This document shows, piece by piece, positions 16,894-25,818 of a DNA stretch of 64,000 nt; positions within the stretch are counted from its first letter, which is position 1, and every line of letters begins with the position of its first letter. Origin of the DNA: Azospirillum sp. SYSU D00513 (lineage in GTDB: Bacteria > Pseudomonadota > Alphaproteobacteria > Azospirillales > Azospirillaceae). The notes under the pieces are model-generated. The model was given only the letters and a program-made list of their open reading frames with translations. It was not told where the DNA came from and ran no database searches. The DNA lies in contig NZ_JAFIQV010000016.1 of assembly GCF_017356015.1 (NCBI RefSeq), positions 62,001-126,000 of the forward strand. Direction: 5' to 3'. The position numbers and the translations under genes are program-made.

Positions 16894-17655
16894 ATGGCGC
16901 GGGGGTACGGTTGGAAGAGCCTTGCAGCGGGTGCGGTTTTGACGGTGAGCTTCGGGCTGGCCGGTTGTAGCAGCACACCTGTATCCCTCAGGTACAACGC
17001 CCCTACAACCCTTTCGAAGCCGGAAGGCGCCAAGCCTGTCGTCGAGGTTATCAGCGTCACCGATGCGCGTGAGAACACCGCCCGCATCGGAGCCATTCGG
17101 GGCGGGTACGGTAACCCGCTCAAGACGTTGACGGCAGCAACGCCGGTTCCGGACATGGTGCGCCAAGCTTTCCTGGACGGACTGGCCGCGCGTGGACTGC
17201 TGGCGGAATCGAACACGGGACTTTACGGCCTCGAAATCGGCGTGAAACGGCTCGACTCCAGCCAGCTCGTGCGGCGCGAGGCTCATACACATCTCCAGCT
17301 TTCCGTCGTCGAGAAATCTACCGGTCGGCCCGTCTACAACAAGGCCATTGAGGACAACCGCTCCGATGAGGGCAGCTTCGTCGAAACCGGCATCCTCGCT
17401 TCCGTCGAGGATTTACGGAAGATCACGAACGACAGCATGCAAGCTGCCGTCGATCAAGCCCTGGACAACCCGGCCTTCTTGGCGGCGGTGAGCACCCCGT
17501 CATTCCCCATGGCGCCCGCAGCCGCCGTGCCGACCGCTCCACAAGCTTCTACCGTTGAGCAACGCCTTGCTGCGGCCAAAGCGCTCTATGACCGGAAGCT
17601 CATTACCGAGCGGGAATACCAGGAGCAGCGTAAGGCCATTCTGGGAAGCCTGTAG
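16894..17655 (+). CDS. Outer-membrane-type lipoprotein with C-terminal SHOCT domain
   Basis: 253 residues; GGGGGAG precedes ATG 16894. A lipobox L-A-G-C at about residue 25 directs lipidation. The body shows the pattern of small lipoproteins in which an N-terminal region V-E-V-I-S-V-T-D-A-R-E is followed by a D-G-L-x-A-R-G-L-L helix. The last 30 residues (A-L-Y-D-R-K-L-I-T-E-R-E-Y-Q-E-Q-R) are a SHOCT motif, a short helical oligomerisation element. Codon and base use are slightly less GC-rich than the neighbours. The function is unknown; stress response at the envelope is a reasonable guess. Confidence 0.87.
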   Translation: MARGYGWKSLAAGAVLTVSFGLAGCSSTPVSLRYNAPTTLSKPEGAKPVVEVISVTDARENTARIGAIRGGYGNPLKTLTAATPVPDMVRQAFLDGLAARGLLAESNTGLYGLEIGVKRLDSSQLVRREAHTHLQLSVVEKSTGRPVYNKAIEDNRSDEGSFVETGILASVEDLRKITNDSMQAAVDQALDNPAFLAAVSTPSFPMAPAAAVPTAPQASTVEQRLAAAKALYDRKLITEREYQEQRKAILGSL

Positions 17656-17679
17656 TCCTAGGCAAGAGGATCGGAACAG

Positions 17680-17916
17680 GTGAGAAGGCGGAACGAACCG
17701 TCGGGAGTACTGGCCGCCGTGCTGGCACGGCTTGGGAACGTCATCTATTGGACAGGCTGCGTCATCGCCGCCCTGGCCGGCCTTTGGGTGCTACTGGCCC
17801 TTCTGTCCGCCGGGCCCAATGACGACCGGGCTCTCATCGCGATGTTCGGCGCCGCGGTCGGGGGCGTCTGCTGGGCGATCGGGCGCATTTGCCTTTACAT
17901 CCTGGCGGGCCGCTAG
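17680..17916 (+). CDS. Small two-helix membrane protein, 78 aa
   Basis: Starts at GTG 17680 with AAGAGGA upstream, 24 bases after the lipoprotein stop, so probably the same transcript. Two hydrophobic segments (about residues 20-42 and 52-75) separated by a short polar loop with G-P-N-D-D-R. No known family. An alternative is that it is not translated; the good membrane pattern and operon position favour a real gene. Confidence 0.6.
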   Translation: MRRRNEPSGVLAAVLARLGNVIYWTGCVIAALAGLWVLLALLSAGPNDDRALIAMFGAAVGGVCWAIGRICLYILAGR

Positions 17917-18006
17917 CCTCCGAAGAACAGGCAGTGCGGCGCGTTTCGGTGTCCGCGCATGCAGCCGTGTGGCCGTCGTCGGGGGTTCCGGTGCGCTCGG
18001 GGTTGA

Positions 18007-18028
18007 TGCAGCGGAACAATCCGCTGCA
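18007..18028 (+). other. Perfect 9-bp hairpin in the leader of the amino acid symporter gene
   Basis: TGCAGCGGA-ACAA-TCCGCTGCA with a 4-base loop, 59 bases before the symporter ATG. There is no T-tract, so it may be an mRNA 3' end stabiliser for the upstream gene or a leader structure. It does not match a riboswitch I know. Confidence 0.4.
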
Positions 18029-18086
18029 CGCGGGGTTTGGTCGCTGGAACCAAGGCCCCCTGTGACCCACGAAAGAAGGCCGACCG

Positions 18087-19538
<1,452 letters not shown>

Positions 19539-19632
19539 TGGGCGGAGCCCGTCATTTTTCCGCAATCCCGCGTTCCGGCTTCGCCCCTGCCGTGTTGTGC
19601 CCTTGACGATCCAAGGCAGGGCGGGCGCATCC

Positions 19633-21156
19633 ATGTCGTTGCTGGACAGCATCATCGAACTCGGCCATGGCGGCGGGCGGGACGGTCTCTCGCCCTGGTT
19701 TCTCCGCCGGCTGAAACAGCAGGTGACGGACGGCCTCTTCCCCGGAGAGGAGGAGTTGGAGGAGACCGGCTCCAGCCTGATCCGGGAGATGAGGGACATC
19801 CGGGAACAGGCGGGCGTGGACGGGGCGGTGCTCGCCCTCTCCGGCCGGGCCGGCTCCGCGCTGGCGGCGGCGCTGCTGGCGCGGGCCGGCTGGCGCGTCA
19901 TCGGCTGCACCTTCTCCATGGAAGAGGGCGCCACGGGGGCCACGCCGGACACGGCGGAACGCGGCCTCGCCGCCTGCGACGCGCTGGGGATCGAACACAG
20001 GCACCTGGACCTGACGGCCTCCTGCCGCACGCTCGCCGCGGAAACCGGCGGGACCGGCCCCTCCGCCCCGGCCGGCGAGGAGGCGCTGCTGGCCCGGCGG
20101 GCCGGCCTGCGGGCGCAGCTCCGCCTGCTCGCCCTCCAGGACCAGGCCATCGCCGAGGGTGGAATCGTCGCGCGGACGGGCAGCCTGTCCGAACGGGGCG
20201 CCGGGCTGGAGGGGGGCCTCGCCGGGGCCGGGGACCTGGCGCCGGTGCAGTCGCTTCTGCTGGGATGGGAAATCCCCTGGCTTGCCCGCCGATTCGGCCT
20301 TCCCGAGACGCTGTGGCGGGTCGAGCCGGGCGCGGAGCCCTGGGGCGAGGCCAGCACGCTGGAATGGGACGTCATGGTTTTCGCCGTGATGGAGGCGCTG
20401 TTCATGAGCCCCGGCCAGGGAGCCGACCGCCTGCCGGCCCTGCTGGACATCGGCGGCGACGGCCGGGCGCGGCAGGTTCTGGACGTCGTCCTGCGGCGCC
20501 TGGACCGGGGCTGGCTGCACCGCGCCATGCCCGTACGGCTGCGCCATCCCTCCTCCGACCGGCTCGGCCGGCTCAACGCGCTGGACCGGCGGCTCTTCCG
20601 GCCCGCCGCCCTGCGCCGGGAGGAGGATCTGCTCACCCTTCCCTCCGACATCGCCTATCTGGCTGAGCGGCTGGTCCAGTCCTTCACCGCCTCGGGCGAC
20701 CGGCTGGTGACGGCCGAGTCCTGCACCTCGGGCCTGATCGGGGCCAGCGTGGCGCCCGTGTCGGGCAGCGCCGCGGTGTTCGAGGGCGGCTTCGTCACCT
20801 ACCGGACGGACATGAAGACCGACGCGCTGGGCGTCTCCTCCGACCTTCTGCGCGAGAAGACGCCCTACCATCCGGACGTCGCCCGAGCCATGGCGGAGGG
20901 GGCGTTGCGGCTGTCCGCCCGCGCGACCGTCGCGCTGGCGGTGACGGGGGTGGGCGGCCCCGGCCCCGATTGCGGCAAGCCAGCCGGCCTCGTCTACATC
21001 GCCATCGCGCGGCGCGGCGCGGAGCTGCGGGTGGAGGAACACCATTTCGCCGGAACGCCGCAGGACGTGCTGGCCGACACCATCCGCACGGCCCTGCTGA
21101 TGGCCCTGTCGCCGCCGCGGGGAACGCCCCGGGTAGGGCACGGCGCCGAACGGTAG
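19633..21156 (+). CDS. Fusion of a degenerate NadE-like domain and a CinA/PncC nicotinamide-nucleotide amidase domain
   Basis: 507 residues from ATG 19633. Residues about 1-335 align in pattern with NH3-dependent NAD synthetase: a helix then L-S-G-R-A-G-S at residues 69-75 in place of the S-G-G-x-D-S pyrophosphate loop, R-T-G-S-L-S-E at 181-187 in place of G-T-G-N-x-S-E, G-D-L-A-P-V and W-L-A-R-R-F-G-L-P-E, then the nicotinic-site helices. Residues 340-495 are a complete CinA domain: A-E-S-C-T-S-G-L-I-G at 361-370, F-E-G-G-F-V-T-Y, and T-G-V-G-G-P-G, with K-P-A-G. PncC deamidates NMN to NaMN, whose later product is amidated by NadE. Both domains act in NAD salvage. The ATP loop has lost key residues, so the N-terminal domain may be a pseudoenzyme. 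Confidence 0.82.
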   Translation: MSLLDSIIELGHGGGRDGLSPWFLRRLKQQVTDGLFPGEEELEETGSSLIREMRDIREQAGVDGAVLALSGRAGSALAAALLARAGWRVIGCTFSMEEGATGATPDTAERGLAACDALGIEHRHLDLTASCRTLAAETGGTGPSAPAGEEALLARRAGLRAQLRLLALQDQAIAEGGIVARTGSLSERGAGLEGGLAGAGDLAPVQSLLLGWEIPWLARRFGLPETLWRVEPGAEPWGEASTLEWDVMVFAVMEALFMSPGQGADRLPALLDIGGDGRARQVLDVVLRRLDRGWLHRAMPVRLRHPSSDRLGRLNALDRRLFRPAALRREEDLLTLPSDIAYLAERLVQSFTASGDRLVTAESCTSGLIGASVAPVSGSAAVFEGGFVTYRTDMKTDALGVSSDLLREKTPYHPDVARAMAEGALRLSARATVALAVTGVGGPGPDCGKPAGLVYIAIARRGAELRVEEHHFAGTPQDVLADTIRTALLMALSPPRGTPRVGHGAER

Positions 21157-21261
21157 ATTTCGCACGAAGATTAGCATTTTCTTAAAGGGCGCGGGCTTCA
21201 TCTATAGCGAAACGCATAGTGATTTGCATCGTATGCGCGCATTCGGATGGAGGTCGGCCAC

Positions 21262-22908
21262 ATGCCGTGGAAGAAGAAGGGACTTCGGAGCGTCGTTGCC
21301 ATTTCCGGCGCCACGCTCGTGGTCGGCATGGCGGCACTGATGAGCGCGGTCATCGGTTCGCGTTCCGAACGGCAGATGGAGCAGGCGATCGGACGCTCCC
21401 TGTCCGAGGCCGCCTTCCAGATGGCCGACAAGCTCGACACGGACATGTGGGCCCGCTCCAACCAGGTCAGCGTGCTGGCGCGAATCGACGCGCTGCGGGA
21501 CTGGCCGGTGGCGCAGAAGCTCGTGGACGAGCTGAAGGCCAAGGACCACACGCTGGCCTGGGTCGGCGCGCTGGACACGGAAGGCCGGATCATGGCCTCG
21601 AGCGGCGGCATCCTGCTCGGCGTGAACGCCTCGACGCGCCCGGTCTACAAGGAAGGCATCAAGGGCCATTTCGTCGGCGACGTGCACGAGGCGGTGATGC
21701 TGGCGAAGCTGCTGCCCAACCCGAGCGGCGAACCGATGAAGTTCGTCGATGTCGCCACCCCCATGCTGAACGACGAGGGTGAGACGGTCGGCGTGCTCGC
21801 CACCCATTTCTCCTGGGACTGGGCGCGGGAGGTCATGCTGACGCTGATGCGGCCGATGCAGGACCGGCGCGGGCTGGAAACCTTCATCGTCAGCGCCGAC
21901 GGCACGGTCCTGCTCGGGCCGGCCGGCAGCATGGGCCATCCGCTTTCCGTCGGCAGCCTCGCCGCCGCAAGGACGGAAGAGATCGGCTGGGCGGTCGAGA
22001 CCTGGGCCGACGGCAAGAGCTACGTGACCGGCTACGCCCACAGCCCCGGCCACGCCAGCTATCCCGGTCTGGGCTGGACCGTGCTGGCCCGCCAGCCGGT
22101 GGAGGCGGCCTACGCCGACGCCACGGCGCTGCGCCGCGAGATCATGGCCTGGGGCGCCGGCTTCGCTCTGCTGTTCAGCGCGCTGGCCTGGTTCGCCGCC
22201 GGCTGGATCACCCGCCCGCTCCAGGCCATCGCCGACTCCGCCGCGCGCCTACGGCGTGGCGAGCCCGGCGTGGAGATCCCGGAGGTGCGCGGGGCCGCCG
22301 AGATCGCGGATCTGTCGCGCACGCTGCGCGATCTCGTCGCCTCGCTGACCAAGACGCGCAACGATCTGGTGAAGATGGAGGACGCCGCCTACCAGGACCG
22401 GCTGACCTCCCTGCCCAACCGCCGCTTCTTCGAGCAGTACGCGGAAGCGCTGGCGAACCGTCCGGGCACCCAGCCCTTCACCATCCTGTGCCTCGACCTC
22501 GACGGCTTCAAGCCGGTGAACGACACGCTGGGGCACCAGGCGGGCGACGCCGTGCTCCGCCAGGCCGGTGCCCGCATGTCCTCCTGCCTGCGCAGCGACG
22601 ACGTGCTGGCGCGGACCGGCGGCGACGAGTTCGTCATCGTGATCAACCCGATCCCCGGCCGCCCCACCCCGGTCGTCGCCGAGATCGCCGAGCGTCTGAT
22701 CGACGCCGTCAACGAGCCGGTGCTGGTCGCCGGACGGGCCGTGCAGGTGGGCTGCAGCATCGGTATCGCCAGCTGGCCCGAGAACGGCACAACCCTGGCC
22801 CAGGTGCTGGAGCAGGCCGACAAGGCGCTCTACACCGCCAAACGCTCCGGTCGCAACCGGGCGGTCGCCTGCACCGACAGGGCGGACAGCTGCACTGCGG
22901 TGGTGTGA
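21262..22908 (+). CDS. Membrane diguanylate cyclase with extracytoplasmic Cache-like sensor, HAMP and GGDEF
   Basis: 548 residues. GGAGGT seven bases upstream of ATG 21262 decides this start over an in-frame ATG 15 bases earlier. TM1 at about residues 12-32; periplasmic dCache-like domain about 35-285 (with V-G-A-L-D-T-E-G-R-I-M-A and T-P-M-L-N-D-E-G); TM2 near 295-318; HAMP 318-370; GGDEF domain 375-535. The active site R-T-G-G-D-E-F is intact, so it should make cyclic di-GMP from GTP. There is no upstream RxxD inhibitory site that I can identify with certainty. The sensed ligand is unknown. It may control motility or biofilm. Confidence 0.95.
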   Translation: MPWKKKGLRSVVAISGATLVVGMAALMSAVIGSRSERQMEQAIGRSLSEAAFQMADKLDTDMWARSNQVSVLARIDALRDWPVAQKLVDELKAKDHTLAWVGALDTEGRIMASSGGILLGVNASTRPVYKEGIKGHFVGDVHEAVMLAKLLPNPSGEPMKFVDVATPMLNDEGETVGVLATHFSWDWAREVMLTLMRPMQDRRGLETFIVSADGTVLLGPAGSMGHPLSVGSLAAARTEEIGWAVETWADGKSYVTGYAHSPGHASYPGLGWTVLARQPVEAAYADATALRREIMAWGAGFALLFSALAWFAAGWITRPLQAIADSAARLRRGEPGVEIPEVRGAAEIADLSRTLRDLVASLTKTRNDLVKMEDAAYQDRLTSLPNRRFFEQYAEALANRPGTQPFTILCLDLDGFKPVNDTLGHQAGDAVLRQAGARMSSCLRSDDVLARTGGDEFVIVINPIPGRPTPVVAEIAERLIDAVNEPVLVAGRAVQVGCSIGIASWPENGTTLAQVLEQADKALYTAKRSGRNRAVACTDRADSCTAVV

Positions 22909-22922
22909 GGGAGCGTCAAGGT

Positions 22923-23001
22923 TTGACAAGGCCGCGCATCATGTCCATGTTTCTGTACAGGCAGGAATCCAAAGCGCCTGGGGGAGTTACATGGGCCATG
23001 T
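22923..23001 (+). promoter_or_regulatory. YefM-YoeB promoter and operator
   Basis: TTGACA at 22923-22928 is a plausible -35 box. The palindrome CTGTACAG (22953-22960) contains the TGTACA core described for YefM operators, and ACATGG-G-CCATGT (22989-23001) spans the antitoxin start codon. Two symmetric sites of this kind fit cooperative repression by YefM and YefM-YoeB. Confidence 0.6.
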
Positions 23002-23257
23002 GAGCTATACGGAACTGCGCAACAATCTCGCGAGCTTGATGGACGAGGTTTGCGACAGCCGCGCTCCCCTGGTCGTCACCCGCCAGAAGGGCCGGTCGGT
23101 CGTGATGATCTCCGAAGAGGAATACGAAGGCCTCATGGAGACGCTTCACCTTCTGCGAAGCCCCGCCAACGCGGAAAGGCTGCTCCGGGGCATTGCTCAG
23201 TTGGATGCCGGCAAGGGCACGGAGCGGACGTTGATTGATGAAGAAGATCTGGGGTGA
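22991..23257 (+). CDS. yefM: YefM/Phd-family antitoxin
   Basis: 88 residues from ATG 22991. The N-terminal Y-T-E-L-R-N-N-L-A-S-L-M-D-E-V-C-D, then P-L-V-V-T-R-Q-K-G-R-S-V-V-M-I-S-E-E-E-Y-E, is the Phd/YefM fold that binds DNA and the toxin. The acidic C-terminal tail would wrap the toxin. It overlaps the toxin gene by 20 bases. Confidence 0.94.
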   Translation: MGHVSYTELRNNLASLMDEVCDSRAPLVVTRQKGRSVVMISEEEYEGLMETLHLLRSPANAERLLRGIAQLDAGKGTERTLIDEEDLG

Positions 23258-23504
23258 GGACGCCTGGAACGACTATTTGTTCTGGCAGCAGAACGACCGT
23301 AGCGTTCTGCGCAAGATCAACGAACTCATCAGGGACACGGAGCGGAGTCCCTTTTCCGGGATCGGCAAACCGGAACCACTGAAGGAAGCGCTTTCCGGCT
23401 GGTGGTCTCGCCGCATCACAAGCGAACATCGCCTCGTTTACCGGGTGACCGGCACTGGAGCTACCCAGGCTTTAGAAATCCTCGCCTGCCGTTATCACTA
23501 TTGA
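23238..23504 (+). CDS. yoeB: YoeB/Txe-family mRNA interferase toxin
   Basis: 88 residues from ATG 23238 (a TTG precedes it directly). YoeB cleaves mRNA at the ribosome. The family blocks are complete: W-N-D-Y-L-F-W near residue 10, K-I-N-E-L-I-R-D, G-I-G-K-P-E-P-L-K with the catalytic Glu, G-W-W-S-R-R-I, E-H-R-L-V-Y with Arg and His, and the terminal R-Y-H-Y. The module is therefore probably active. Confidence 0.95.
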   Translation: MKKIWGEDAWNDYLFWQQNDRSVLRKINELIRDTERSPFSGIGKPEPLKEALSGWWSRRITSEHRLVYRVTGTGATQALEILACRYHY

Positions 23505-23570
23505 ACCAGGGGCTGAGGCGGCAAGGAGTTGTCGACTCATCCCGCGTTATCCGGCTCATACGATTTTCAT

Positions 23571-23670
23571 GAAGTCCTGACCTGTGGTCAGGACTTCCGC
23601 GCCATGGGGCGCGGGGCCGCGGTCGCGGCCCTTTACCGGGTTCGGAGGTCGGAATTTTCCGAACCCGGTA
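23571..23670. repeat. Cluster of four consecutive perfect hairpins between convergent genes
   Basis: In order: GAAGTCCTGACC/GGTCAGGACTTC (12-bp arms, 23571-23597), CCGCGCC/GGCGCGG (7-bp, 23597-23614), GGGCCGCG/CGCGGCCC (8-bp, 23614-23631) and TACCGGGTTCGG/CCGAACCCGGTA (12-bp, 23634-23670). They nearly fill the gap between the convergent yoeB and VOC genes. None has a clear T-tract on either strand. They may act as a bidirectional barrier or an mRNA 3' stabiliser, or be a mobile palindromic element of unknown type. Confidence 0.7.
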
Positions 23671-24339
23671 TCACTCCACCCATTCGAACTCGGGCAAGGA
23701 CAGCCGACGCGGCTGTTCTCCGTCCTGGCGCGACACGGTCAGGACCATGCGCGGATGGTCCGTGACAGCGGGCTCGACCGTGAGGAGCCCCGCATCGACC
23801 AGCGCCTCCAAGTCGCGTCCCGGCGCGGCTCCGTCCGGCAGGCTGAGCCGCACGCCGGCGATCTCCGCCAGCCCGGCAGCGCTCTGCCGGTTGCCGGCGC
23901 GGCCGTCGGTCCAGGCATCGGGGCGGGCGTTGCCGGGGGACTGGAAGATGAAGGGATGCGCCGGATCCTCGCTCTCCAGCGAGACGGGGATCGCCATGCC
24001 CGGCGGCAGATAAGACGGCGTGAAGTCCCAGGTCACGAAGGGCAGCGGACCGGCGGCGCGGAGCGCGATGCCGAAGGGGCTCGCCCCGTTGGCGCGCCAC
24101 CCCGCACGCTCGGCGAGGCCCGTGCGGGCGATGGCCGGGCTTTTCGCCTCCTCTGCGCTCTCCAGCCAGAGCAGTTCCAGATAGGCGTTGTCGAAGCAAT
24201 AGCAGAGGTTGGCCGTGCCCTGACCTGGATGCGCCCGGCGGAAACTCTCCACGAGGCCGGCCTCCCGCAGCCGGGCGGCCTCGGGCGCGCCCGGCTCGAC
24301 GAACAGGAAGATGTGGCAAAGCTCAAGACTGGGGGGCAT
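23671..24339 (-). CDS. VOC-superfamily glyoxalase-like domain protein
   Basis: 222 residues from ATG 24339. The start L-C-H-I-F-L-F-V-E-P-G-A-P-E and F-D-N-A-Y-L-E-L-L-W-L-E are the beta-alpha-beta modules of the vicinal-oxygen-chelate fold, with His and Glu positions for a metal. A later G-I-A-L-R-A and D-L-E-A-L-V-D-A-G-L-L-T segment match DUF/VOC glyoxalase-like proteins of unknown substrate. Its 3' end abuts the last hairpin of the cluster at 23571-23670. Confidence 0.85.
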   Translation of the reverse strand: MPPSLELCHIFLFVEPGAPEAARLREAGLVESFRRAHPGQGTANLCYCFDNAYLELLWLESAEEAKSPAIARTGLAERAGWRANGASPFGIALRAAGPLPFVTWDFTPSYLPPGMAIPVSLESEDPAHPFIFQSPGNARPDAWTDGRAGNRQSAAGLAEIAGVRLSLPDGAAPGRDLEALVDAGLLTVEPAVTDHPRMVLTVSRQDGEQPRRLSLPEFEWVE

Positions 24340-24410
24340 GGGACGGCCATCGGCGATGGAAGGGGCGGCCCCACTCTACAGCAGGCGCGCGGCACCGTCG
24401 CCCGCATGTA

Positions 24411-24809
24411 TCACGCCGGCGCCATCGCCGGACGCCGCTGCTCCTGCGTCAGCCCGTCATAGCCCCAAGCATCGGCGGGCAACTCGTCGATGACCACGTA
24501 GGTCGCCACCGGCAGCGCCTCCGCACCCAGCACCTCCTTCAGCAGGGCGGCGGCTTCCGTGATGAAGCGCGCCTTCTCCTCGGCCGTGTTGGTGCCGGCG
24601 GTGACCTTCACGTCGAGGTGGGCCGCCACCGGCACCGGGACACCGCCCACGGACCAGCCTGCGGCCGGCACCTGCTCGACCAGCACGGCGGTCAGTTCCG
24701 CCTTCTTGCGCATGGTGCCGGCCATCAGCCGGGTGGCGCCGGTTTGCAGCCGCTCGATCTGGCCGGGGGTTAGTGCGGGGCCGGCGGTCTTGATGGTGAC
24801 GAAGGGCAT
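24411..24809 (-). CDS. 4-oxalocrotonate tautomerase-family protein
   Basis: 132 residues from ATG 24809, with AGGAGA upstream. The mature N-terminus would be Pro (P-F-V-T-I-K), the catalytic base of tautomerases; a second tautomerase-like helix follows T-P-G-Q-I-E-R-L. The length of about 130 corresponds to the two-domain or longer relatives. It is divergent from the LysR gene that starts at 24901, the usual regulator-target pair; 91 bases separate them. Confidence 0.88.
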   Translation of the reverse strand: MPFVTIKTAGPALTPGQIERLQTGATRLMAGTMRKKAELTAVLVEQVPAAGWSVGGVPVPVAAHLDVKVTAGTNTAEEKARFITEAAALLKEVLGAEALPVATYVVIDELPADAWGYDGLTQEQRRPAMAPA

Positions 24810-24900
24810 GGGAGTCTCCTGGGAAGGGTCTGTCGTGGCTTGACCTCCGCAGCCTGCCGGCCCAGCATGGTTTTGAAAATTTCGAAGTTCCAAAGCGACG

Positions 24901-25809
24901 ATGCAGCAGAACTCAACCATGCGCCTGCCGACCAACCTCGACATGGACGTGCTGCGGACCTTCTGCCTCGGCGTGGCGCTGGGCGGGTTCGGCAAGGCGG
25001 CGGAGCGGGTCGGCCGCTCGCCCTCGGCGGTCACGCTCCAGATCCGCAAGCTGGAGGAACAGGTCGGCCACCGGCTCTTCCGCAAGCAGGGGCGCGGGCT
25101 GGTGCCGACGGAGGCCGGGGAGACGCTGCTCGCCTACGCCCGCCGCATCATCGACCTGAACGACGAGGCCGTGGCGGCGTTGCGCGACGCCGGGGTGGCA
25201 GGATGGGTGCGCGTCGGCGTGCCGCAGGACCTCGCGGAGGACTGGCTGCCCGCCCTGCTCGGCCGCTTCGCCGAAACCCACCCCAATGTCCGCGTCGAGG
25301 TGCGTGTGGAGCGCGGCAGCGCCCTGGTCGAGGGGGTGGAGCGCGGCACGCTGGACCTGGCGCTCGCCTGGGGCGACCGGCGCAGCGCCCATTGCTCGGA
25401 GATCCTTGAGCTGCCGATGGTCTGGATCGGGCGGGACGGCTTCCGCCGCAACGCGGGGGAGGCCTTGACCCTGGCCGCCTTCGATCCGCCCTGCACCTTC
25501 CGCAGCGCTGGCACGGAGGCGCTGGAGCGCGCGGGCATTGCTTGGCGCCACGCCTTCGCCAGCCCCAGCCTGTCGGGCCTGTGGGCGGCGGTCCGGGCGG
25601 GGCTCGGCGTCACGCCGCGCACCGCCGTGGGCGTGCCTGGCTCTTTGCGCGTCCTCGATCACAGGACGGCGGGCCTGCCTGCCCTTCCGGCCGTCCGGCT
25701 GATGCTCCACGCCGCCGAAGAGGAACCCGGCGCCGCCGTGGCCTGCCTGCGCGGCACCCTGCTGGACACGCTGGCGCTCCGGCTCCCCGCCGGCGCGCCC
25801 ATTCCATAA
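24901..25809 (+). CDS. LysR-family transcriptional regulator
   Basis: 302 residues. HTH residues about 12-72: M-D-V-L-R-T-F-C-L-G, then G-G-F-G-K-A-A-E-R-V-G-R-S-P-S-A-V-T-L-Q-I-R-K-L-E-E-Q-V-G. The C-terminal effector domain covers 90-290. A second ATG at 24919 would shorten it by six residues. The divergent tautomerase gene is the likely target. The gap contains the AT-rich TTTTGAAAATTTCGAAG, which could be a LysR binding region. Confidence 0.94.
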   Translation: MQQNSTMRLPTNLDMDVLRTFCLGVALGGFGKAAERVGRSPSAVTLQIRKLEEQVGHRLFRKQGRGLVPTEAGETLLAYARRIIDLNDEAVAALRDAGVAGWVRVGVPQDLAEDWLPALLGRFAETHPNVRVEVRVERGSALVEGVERGTLDLALAWGDRRSAHCSEILELPMVWIGRDGFRRNAGEALTLAAFDPPCTFRSAGTEALERAGIAWRHAFASPSLSGLWAAVRAGLGVTPRTAVGVPGSLRVLDHRTAGLPALPAVRLMLHAAEEEPGAAVACLRGTLLDTLALRLPAGAPIP

Positions 25810-25818
25810 CGGCGGGGT

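Noticed and set aside
17917-18086. Glycine riboswitch upstream of the AGCS symporter
   Set aside because: AGCS genes are often under glycine riboswitches, but I find no tandem aptamer signature; only one simple hairpin at 18007-18028.
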